13,015 nucleotides of DNA from contig CAVPZU010000005.1 in assembly GCA_963710355.1 (NCBI GenBank), positions 1 to 13,015 on the forward strand. The letters run 5' to 3'. Both the position numbers and the translations under genes were made by a program. Positions within the stretch are counted from its first letter, which is position 1. Every line of letters starts with the position of its first letter. The notes beneath the pieces were generated by a model. That model saw only the letters and a list, made by a program, of their open reading frames with translations, was not told the DNA's origin and ran no database searches. This document shows, piece by piece, positions 8,821-13,015 of the stretch. The DNA is from Fen-1359 sp963710355. GTDB lineage: Bacteria > Planctomycetota > Phycisphaerae > Sedimentisphaerales > Anaerobacaceae.

Positions 8821-9042
8821 CTAAATTTTATTTCTTAGCCATTTGTCGATTGCAGAGGCAGCCTGACGCCCGCAATAAATTGCCCGGGCAACTAATGAAG
8901 CTCCGAGAACAGCATCGCCCGTTGCAAATACTCCCTGCTCACTGGTTTGATAATTATTCGCTGCTATATTACCCTGCTGGTCGAGTTGCAGCCGCAGACT
9001 TTTAACAAGTCCGTCATAAACCACGTGTTCGAATCCAAGCGC
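8821..9042 (-). CDS. gltD: Glutamate synthase small subunit, C-terminal piece after a frameshift
   Basis: This frame completes GltD. From ALGFEHVVYDGLVK it runs through the conserved FAD-binding closing segment GVFATGDAVLGASLVARAI to GRQAASAIDKWLRNKI and a TAG stop. Its frame is open further upstream (to 9249), but that part is an out-of-frame translation of the central piece. Joining is simple: the central frame reads ADMVIL up to about 9043, where one G (C on the plus strand) is missing; restoring it gives ADMVILALGFEHV as in the family. The stop lies 14 bases before nadE. The break is more likely a sequencing error than decay, since both sides keep full conservation. Confidence 0.9.
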   Translation of the reverse strand, partial: ALGFEHVVYDGLVKSLRLQLDQQGNIAANNYQTSEQGVFATGDAVLGASLVARAIYCGRQAASAIDKWLRNKI

Positions 9043-10001
9043 AGGATTACCATATCTGCTGCGAGGACAAATTCGGTGCCGGCCAGTTCCCTCGCCTGCC
9101 AGCGGTCTGCCTGTCTTATCCATTCGACTTTGCAGCAATTCAATTTCGATACCTGCGTTTCTACCCCGGAAAAACTTTTGGTCATCACGCTCCACATACG
9201 CCTTACGCCTTCCTCGTGCGATGACGATGTTCGCATTACTCGCGGCCACATTGGCCAGGGTGTATCTGCAGGCCTGCTCGGCGGAGGCTCAGGCAGTATC
9301 TCAAGCTGGTATATCTCCTTTGCCCCCTGGCGCCTCGCAGTTCCCACGCAATCGCTGCCGGTATCGCCGCCTCCTATCACAACGACAACCTTGCCTTTCG
9401 CAGTCAAATCGTCTGCGTCGGTTATCGACTGCTGACCTACGTTTAGCCTGTTTTGTGTCTTCAAATAATCCAGCGCAAAAACAATATTCTCATATCCTCT
9501 GCCCGGCACCTGCAGGTCCCTCGGCTTGCCTGAACCCATCGCAAGACAGATGCAATCAAACATCTTCCGAAGGTAGCGGACGGAAATATCCTCGCCGGCC
9601 GCCACAGAAGTCCGAAACTCTACGCCTTCAGCGGACAGTTGTGCCAGCCGGCGGTCTATAACCTGTTTTTCGAGTTTGAAATCTGGAATGCCGTATCGCA
9701 GGAGGCCGCCAGGTTTGTCATCTTTTTCAAATACAACGACACCGTGGCCCGCTCGTGCAAGCTGCTGGGCGGCGGCCAGGCCCGCAGGCCCTGAACCCAC
9801 CACCGCCACACGAAAACCGGTTTTCTCCGCCGCCGGCTGCGGCTTTATCCAGCCCTTCTCGAACCCCTCCTCGACAATCTGAAGCTCAAGCTTCCTAATC
9901 ATAACGGGTTCATCATTAATACTCAGGGTGCAGGCCGCCTCGCACGGTGCAGGGCAAAGCCGACCCGTAAATTCAGGAAAGTTATTCATTGAATGAAGCA
10001 T
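8964..10001 (-). CDS. gltD: Glutamate synthase (NADPH) small subunit, central main piece
   Basis: GltD transfers electrons from NADPH through FAD and iron-sulfur clusters to GltB. This piece has NNFPEFTGRLCPAPCEAAC with cluster-binding cysteines, the FAD dinucleotide motif VAVVGSGPAGLAAAQQLA, GGLLRYGIPDFKLEK, and the NADPH-site motif VVVVIGGGDTGSDCVGTARRQGA. The SSSHEEG segment and VEW follow. Correct GltD sequence extends upstream of the ATG at 10001 to about 10087 in the same frame (CHGFGCPLQNCVPDINDLIYKQRWQEA, interrupted here only for listing), so that ATG is internal. Downstream of about 9043 the frame leaves the homologous protein (RLDSNTWF...) and ends at 8964, while the true sequence continues in the neighbouring frame. 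The assembled protein would have the usual length of roughly 475 residues. Confidence 0.92.
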   Translation of the reverse strand: MLHSMNNFPEFTGRLCPAPCEAACTLSINDEPVMIRKLELQIVEEGFEKGWIKPQPAAEKTGFRVAVVGSGPAGLAAAQQLARAGHGVVVFEKDDKPGGLLRYGIPDFKLEKQVIDRRLAQLSAEGVEFRTSVAAGEDISVRYLRKMFDCICLAMGSGKPRDLQVPGRGYENIVFALDYLKTQNRLNVGQQSITDADDLTAKGKVVVVIGGGDTGSDCVGTARRQGAKEIYQLEILPEPPPSRPADTPWPMWPRVMRTSSSHEEGVRRMWSVMTKSFSGVETQVSKLNCCKVEWIRQADRWQARELAGTEFVLAADMVILRLDSNTWFMTDLLKVCGCNSTSRVI

Positions 10002-10087
10002 CTGGCAGGCCTCCTGCCAACGTTGTTTGTATATCAGGTCGTTGATGTCGGGGACACAATTTTGCAGCGGACAGCCGAAACCATGAC

Positions 10088-10249
10088 AAAAAGGGCGTCC
10101 CGCAGTCCATACACCGTGCCGCCTCCTGCCGGAGCCTGGTCAGGTGTTATTGGCAGCTCGAACTCGGCAAAATCTTTTACCCGCTCCTTAACAGGCCTGT
10201 GCCAAACTGCCTGCCGCTTATATTTTAGAAAACCTTTAATTTCCCCCAT
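10088..10249 (-). CDS. gltD: Glutamate synthase small subunit, N-terminal piece with two frame changes
   Basis: The true GltD start is the ATG at 10249, with GAGG six bases upstream. It reads MGEIKGFLKYKRQ, then RPVKERVKDFAEFELPI, the canonical N-terminus. Near 10120 one base too many moves the protein to a second frame, which encodes ARCMDCGTPF, the first cysteine group of the iron-sulfur region. In the five-base T run (A run at 10088-10092 on the plus strand) one extra base moves it again, to CHGFGCPLQNC. With both bases removed the sequence joins the central piece without a gap. The start lies inside the end of gltB: ATG overlaps the gltB stop region by 14 bases, which suggests translational coupling. 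Confidence 0.88.
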
Positions 10250-10985
10250 AAAAGACCTCTTCAGTTGCAGGAGTTGTTTCAGTATGCCTTTGTTCGCCTG
10301 CACGCATCTTGTCGAGTGCCTTGCGATAGTCTATCGGGAACACCTTTACAAAACGGCCGATCATCTCGGGCCAGGCATCCAGAATTCGCTGAGCCTGCCT
10401 GCTCGCCGTCCAGAACAAATGCCTGCGTATCAAATCATACAAAAGTTCCTTATCCTCCTTGTGCCATACGCTTTCCAGTTCCACCATATCCAGATTGCAA
10501 AGAGTATCGAAGAGCTGCAATTCGTCGAGAACATAAGCTACTCCTCCGCTCATACCGGCGGCAAAGTTGCAGCCCGTCTTGCCGAGAACCACCACCGTCC
10601 CTCTGGTCATATATTCACAGCAATGGTCGCCTACACCTTCGACAACAGCAGTCGCACCGCTGTTGCGGACGGCAAATCTCTCGCCGGCTACCCCGTTAAT
10701 AAACACCTCTCCGGAAGTTGCACCGTAAAGCACCGTGTTTCCCGCAATAATGTTTTCGTGAGCCGCAAGAGCCGAATTCTCGGGAGTCTTTACAACAATT
10801 CGCCCGCCCGACAGCCCCTTTCCTAAATAATCGTTGCTGTCGCCTATCAATTTCAGCGTCACACCCGGCGCCAAAAAAGCACCGAAGCTTTGTCCCGCAG
10901 AACCATTAAACGTAATCTCCAACGTGCCGTCAGGCAGTCCCTGCGGGCCATATTTGTTCACTATACGATTGCTAAGAATCGCCCC
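10236..10985 (-). CDS. gltB: Glutamate synthase large subunit, C-terminal GXGXG domain piece
   Basis: This is the last ~250 residues of GltB, the right-handed beta-helix (GXGXG) domain that links the glutaminase and synthase centres. Family hallmarks in order are GSAGQSFGAFLAPGVTL, GDSNDYLGKGLSGGRIVV, GNTVLYGATSGEVFINGVAGERFAVRNSGA, VVEGVGDHCCEYMTRGTVVVLG and NFAAGMSGGVAYVLDE. It ends EEVFYGGN with TAA at 10236-10238, overlapping the gltD start. The frame is open further upstream to 11198, but that part is a wrong-frame reading of the FMN domain. One surplus base near 10982-10986 separates it from the upstream piece; without it the proteins join as RNTNRTV-GAILSNRIV. Confidence 0.93.
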   Translation of the reverse strand, partial: GAILSNRIVNKYGPQGLPDGTLEITFNGSAGQSFGAFLAPGVTLKLIGDSNDYLGKGLSGGRIVVKTPENSALAAHENIIAGNTVLYGATSGEVFINGVAGERFAVRNSGATAVVEGVGDHCCEYMTRGTVVVLGKTGCNFAAGMSGGVAYVLDELQLFDTLCNLDMVELESVWHKEDKELLYDLIRRHLFWTASRQAQRILDAWPEMIGRFVKVFPIDYRKALDKMRAGEQRHTETTPATEEVFYGGN

Positions 10986-11562
10986 TGACCGTCCGGTTGG
11001 TATTGCGAATCGGCATTTCAATGACCATCTTTTTCTTGTTTTCAACAGCTTTTTTGGCCTTTTCCAGAATTTGCCAGTCAATATGGTCTTTGATTTTATT
11101 GGTCGAAATTCCTTCGTAGCGGATTGCTTCGCCATCTGAGTGCGGGGGCTGATAAAATATTGCGATAAAGTCCAGTCCTTTCGCCTTATAATGCTCAATT
11201 GCCTTGCGCACTGCTAATCGGTCTGACCTGCCGACCATTTCCTCTAATTTCTTAAAACCTAATTGGGCCATAACCTGTCGCACTTCCTCGGCCACAAAGA
11301 ACATAAACCTCTCGACATATTCCGGCCTGCCTGCAAATCTTTTTCGCAGCTGCGGGTCCTGTGTGCCGATGCCGAACGGGCACGCCCCCTCGTGACATTT
11401 ACGCAATAAGACACAACCCAGCGATACAAGAGCAGCCGTCCCAAAACCAAAACGGTCTGCACCGAGCATCGCAGCAATAACGACGTCCCTTCCGGTCCTC
11501 ATCTGGCCATCAACTTGTATTCTCACCCTGCCTCGCAAGCCGTTCATCACCAGAACCTGCTC
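10972..11562 (-). CDS. gltB: Glutamate synthase large subunit, end of FMN synthase domain (5'-truncated)
   Basis: GltB makes two glutamates from glutamine and 2-oxoglutarate. This piece is the end of the FMN-binding synthase barrel: VLVMNGLRGRVRIQVDGQMRTGRDVVIAA, FGFGTAALVSLGCVLLRKCHEGACPFGIGTQD, whose cysteines match the 3Fe-4S ligand region, and LEEMVGRSDRL. It ends out of frame at RTVRGDS because of one extra base near 10985. Homology begins abruptly at about 11562, with an in-frame stop just beyond (11566-11568), so more than a thousand N-terminal residues are missing, including the class II glutaminase domain with its N-terminal Cys. The loss coincides with the join to thiC and is probably an assembly artefact. 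The GTG at 11550 is internal. Confidence 0.92.
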   Translation of the reverse strand, partial: EQVLVMNGLRGRVRIQVDGQMRTGRDVVIAAMLGADRFGFGTAALVSLGCVLLRKCHEGACPFGIGTQDPQLRKRFAGRPEYVERFMFFVAEEVRQVMAQLGFKKLEEMVGRSDRLAVRKAIEHYKAKGLDFIAIFYQPPHSDGEAIRYEGISTNKIKDHIDWQILEKAKKAVENKKKMVIEMPIRNTNRTVRGDS

Positions 11563-11565
11563 GAG
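11560..11565. other. Junction between gltB and unrelated thiC sequence
   Basis: To the left, minus-strand sequence is GltB up to the codons for EQVLVMNG. To the right, plus-strand sequence is ThiC from VTPKEH. The hexamer CTCGAG lies exactly between. Both genes lose their 5' parts at this point and the base composition changes, so the two sides probably did not come from the same place. Confidence 0.75.
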
Positions 11566-11974
11566 TCACGCCCAAAGAACACCCTCGGTACGCCCAACGA
11601 AAAGGACGTAAAGGACGGGTCGGCATCATCGCCTACAAGATCGCCGCCCACGCCGCCGACATGCGCGCCATCGCCCGGGCGCGCGCGACCGCGACGACGC
11701 CATCAGCTACGCCCGCTACAACTTCGACTGGGAGAAGCAGTTCGCGCTCTCCCTCGACCCCGAAGACCGCGCGCTCTATGCACGACGAAACCCTCTCCGA
11801 CGATTACTACAAGGACGCAGCCTTCTGCTCCATGTGCGGTCCGAAGTTCTGCTCCATGAACTACTCCGCCAAGGTGGACGAGTACAACCGGCAGGACCAC
11901 GGACTGGAAAAGAAGGATACGCGGAGCTGGTGGAGAAGTTCGCGCCGTCGAAGCTGGTGATGCCGGGAAAGTAA
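11565..11974 (+). pseudogene. thiC: Phosphomethylpyrimidine synthase ThiC, C-terminal fragment with frameshifts
   Basis: ThiC is a radical-SAM enzyme that turns aminoimidazole ribotide into the thiamine pyrimidine. Following conservation across frames gives VTPKEH, LGTPNEKDVKDG, GIIAYKIAAHAAD, HRPGARDRDDAISYARYNFDW, HDETLSDDYYKDAAFC and the CSMCGPKFC motif (CX2CX4C) that holds the 4Fe-4S cluster, ending KFAPSKLVMPGK and TAA at 11972. Five net single-base changes break it: extra base near 11583, missing near 11620, missing near 11665, extra at 11780, missing near 11919. About three quarters of the enzyme is absent at the left junction. The conserved motifs survive perfectly, which favours sequencing error over decay. 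The sequence is richer in G and C than the left part of the window. Confidence 0.92.
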
Positions 11975-12072
11975 GCTTTTCTACCATAACAGTGTGACCC
12001 GGCGAAGGGGGCCATGCATCCGCCGACCGAATGTGTGTTTTACGTCACATGGGCGTGGTCAAGGCTCACACT

Positions 12073-12090
12073 TGTTCTGTTTTCAGAACA
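12073..12090. promoter_or_regulatory. Perfect palindrome, candidate operator or small hairpin
   Basis: TGTTCTG and CAGAACA form a perfect 7-bp stem around TTTT. It lies 15 bases before a TTGACA and about 220 bases before the start of the propeller gene, where a repressor or activator might bind. The T-tract is in the loop, not after the stem, so it is not a typical terminator. The binding protein is unknown. Confidence 0.35.
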
Positions 12091-12104
12091 GAATTAATTA
12101 CTGC

Positions 12105-12134
12105 TTGACACGCGGCGCTAGCGAAGACCAAATT
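12105..12134 (+). promoter_or_regulatory. Possible promoter for the propeller gene
   Basis: A consensus -35 hexamer TTGACA is at 12105-12110. At 17-18 bases distance only poor -10 matches (CCAAAT, CAAATT at 12128-12134) are present. A promoter would leave a leader of roughly 170 bases. The evidence is the -35 match and position only. Confidence 0.25.
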
Positions 12135-12308
12135 TAGCGCTGTAAGCCCCGCACTATATGACGTTTACGCCTGCCTCTACGAGGCGACTCCCCCAAGGTC
12201 GGGCCGAACGAACCATACCGGAAACCGAAAACCAAAACAGGTTCAGCGATTTCGCTGAAAACATCAGGCCAAGTCTCGATCTGCGCCTGAAGACTGAGGA
12301 GAAACTTT

Positions 12309-13015
12309 ATGAGGAAGCCACAAGGGCTCGTGCGGATTCTCACTGCAACAGCGATTGCATTCGCTCTATGTATCGGTGGTGTCAGCCCTGGCACAATCTA
12401 CGCTCCAATTCACCGAATGGGCGGTCCCGTCGGCTTCCAATTGCTCCTTCGGCTTGGCTGCCGCTTTCGCAGACGTAATCTACTTTACAGACGCGCCCTG
12501 CAGCAGCACCCCCAGAATCGGCATGTTGAACACGAGGACGAACACGGTAAGAGAGTGGACTGGGGCCGCACTGGGCAGCCCTCAGGGCGTGGTTGCCTTG
12601 GGCCCGTTGGTGGTGTTCGCCGACCAGAACATTGGCACGATGAACATGTTGAACGTGCTCACGAATCAACTGACGACATGGACACTCCCAACGCTCGGCT
12701 CTGGCCCGCTCCGGGTCGCTGAAGGGGGCATTGAAATCTACTTTACCGAGCAAGCGGGGAGGGTCGGCCGGCTTAACCTGCTCACTAATCGGATCACCGA
12801 GTGGACGGTGCCGGGAGGCCCTCACACTCCACTAAGCATTGCCGCCAGCCCCATTGGCAATCGTATCTGGTTCTCGCAGGCTTCTGGTGCGCAGCTAGGC
12901 GCGCTCGACCTGCTGGACAATACGTTTAGCCAGTGGACCATTCCCAGCACCACTCTGGCCACGCCATTCGTACAAGGCGTCGCGGCCTCAGAGGACCGCC
13001 TGTTTTTCGGCGACT
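12309..13015 (+). CDS. Secreted Vgb-like beta-propeller protein (3' end off the window, frameshift in signal peptide)
   Basis: An ATG at 12309 with GAGGAG seven bases upstream begins MRKPQGLVRILTATAIAFALC, a signal peptide. One surplus base near 12369-12373 then shifts the frame; after it the sequence reads SVVSALAQSTLQFTEWAVP, with ALA-Q as a likely signal peptidase I site, and stays open to the window end. The mature part repeats every ~45 residues a strand of the form (F/I/L)TEWTVP followed by a YFT/WFS strand and a RVGRLNLLTN-like strand: FTEWAVP, VREWTGA, LTTWTLP, ITEWTVP, FSQWTIP. This is the pattern of virginiamycin B lyase-like and related propellers, seen here for about four to five blades. 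Such proteins are often exported and mostly uncharacterised; lyase activity cannot be claimed. A GTG at 12376 could be an alternative start, but it would lose the signal peptide. Confidence 0.75.

Larger units (their letters stand above)
11975..12308. other. Non-coding stretch between thiC and the propeller gene
   Basis: No credible coding frame is seen in these 334 bases; short open frames here have no recognisable protein. It holds the palindrome at 12073-12090, a possible -35 box at 12105-12110, and a 6-base inverted pair GCGCTA (12115-12120) / TAGCGC (12135-12140). No clear terminator follows thiC. It probably contains the promoter and leader of the downstream gene. Confidence 0.5.

Noticed and set aside
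9993..10826. Plus-strand open frame of 277 codons across gltD/gltB
   Set aside because: It is antisense to conserved GltB and GltD motifs and shows no family features; it is a shadow.
11560..11565. CTCGAG (XhoI site) at the junction as proof of restriction-ligation cloning
   Set aside because: The site is exactly at the join, but two more uncut CTCGAG sites occur at 4598-4603 and 7724-7729, and a six-base site can occur by chance. It remains only a hint.
11565..11600. TPP riboswitch controlling thiC
   Set aside because: The 5' part of thiC and its leader are absent from the window, so nothing can be seen.
11515..11960. Short plus-strand open frames taken as separate small proteins
   Set aside because: Each contains only parts of ThiC; conservation jumps between them, so they are pieces of one frameshifted gene.
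12073..12090. LexA/SOS box
   Set aside because: The palindrome contains GTTC/GAAC elements, but spacing and flanks do not match a LexA consensus I know, and the gene is not an SOS gene.
11565..13015. Horizontal transfer of thiC and the propeller gene as a genomic island
   Set aside because: No integrase, tRNA, repeat or insertion sequence is present at the boundary, and both genes at the join are truncated at the 5' side; an artefact explains this better.
12309..13015. Calling the propeller protein a streptogramin resistance lyase
   Set aside because: Repeat similarity alone does not show the catalytic residues, and most family members are not resistance enzymes.
1..13015. CRISPR arrays, tRNA or rRNA genes, transposases
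   Set aside because: I looked for direct repeats with spacers, cloverleaf-like sequences and transposase motifs on both strands and saw none.

Overview
The window looks like a metagenomic contig in two unequal parts. Positions 1 to about 11560 are coherent bacterial sequence with moderate base composition. From about 11565 to the right end the DNA is visibly richer in G and C and carries unrelated genes. The join truncates two genes in their 5' parts, which suggests an assembly or cloning chimera more than a natural arrangement. The left part comes from a Gram-negative-type (diderm) bacterium, because it encodes a TolC-family outer-membrane lipoprotein. A Planctomycetota/Phycisphaerae-like anaerobe is my guess from overall protein flavour only, and the lineage is uncertain.

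Layout. (1) 1-2599, + strand: the C-terminal part of a MacB/FtsX-type ABC transporter permease, then a TolC-like outer-membrane efflux lipoprotein, 41 bases apart; together they look like the end of a macA-macB-tolC type export operon. (2) 2600-2763: a convergent intergenic gap with a weak T-tract site and a striking 17-bp-stem hairpin. (3) 2764-11562, - strand: a compact run transcribed right to left, gltB (5'-truncated) - gltD - nadE - carB - carA, with gaps or overlaps of -14, 14, 36 and 12 bases. GltBD makes glutamate from glutamine and 2-oxoglutarate, NadE makes NAD+ using glutamine nitrogen, and CarAB makes carbamoyl phosphate from glutamine. The run therefore collects glutamine-nitrogen-using enzymes that have three unrelated glutaminase folds. 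(4) 11565-11974, + strand: the C-terminal end of thiC (thiamine pyrimidine synthesis) with five frame changes. (5) 11975-12308: a non-coding stretch with a perfect 7-bp palindrome and a possible -35 box. (6) 12309 to the right edge, + strand: a secreted beta-propeller protein of the virginiamycin B lyase-like (Vgb/SMP-30-like) repeat type, with one frame change in its signal peptide.

Single-base frame changes are absent between about 1 and 8800, except one at the carA start. They accumulate to the right: three in gltD, one in gltB, five in thiC, one in the propeller gene. Several lie in homopolymers, and in each case the other frame continues the same conserved protein exactly. I read these mainly as sequencing errors in a low-quality contig end, not as real gene decay.

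I found no convincing previously undescribed system. The most interesting biology is the glutamine-amidotransferase operon with reversed carB-carA order, and the intergenic hairpin. The most important practical observation is the chimeric junction.
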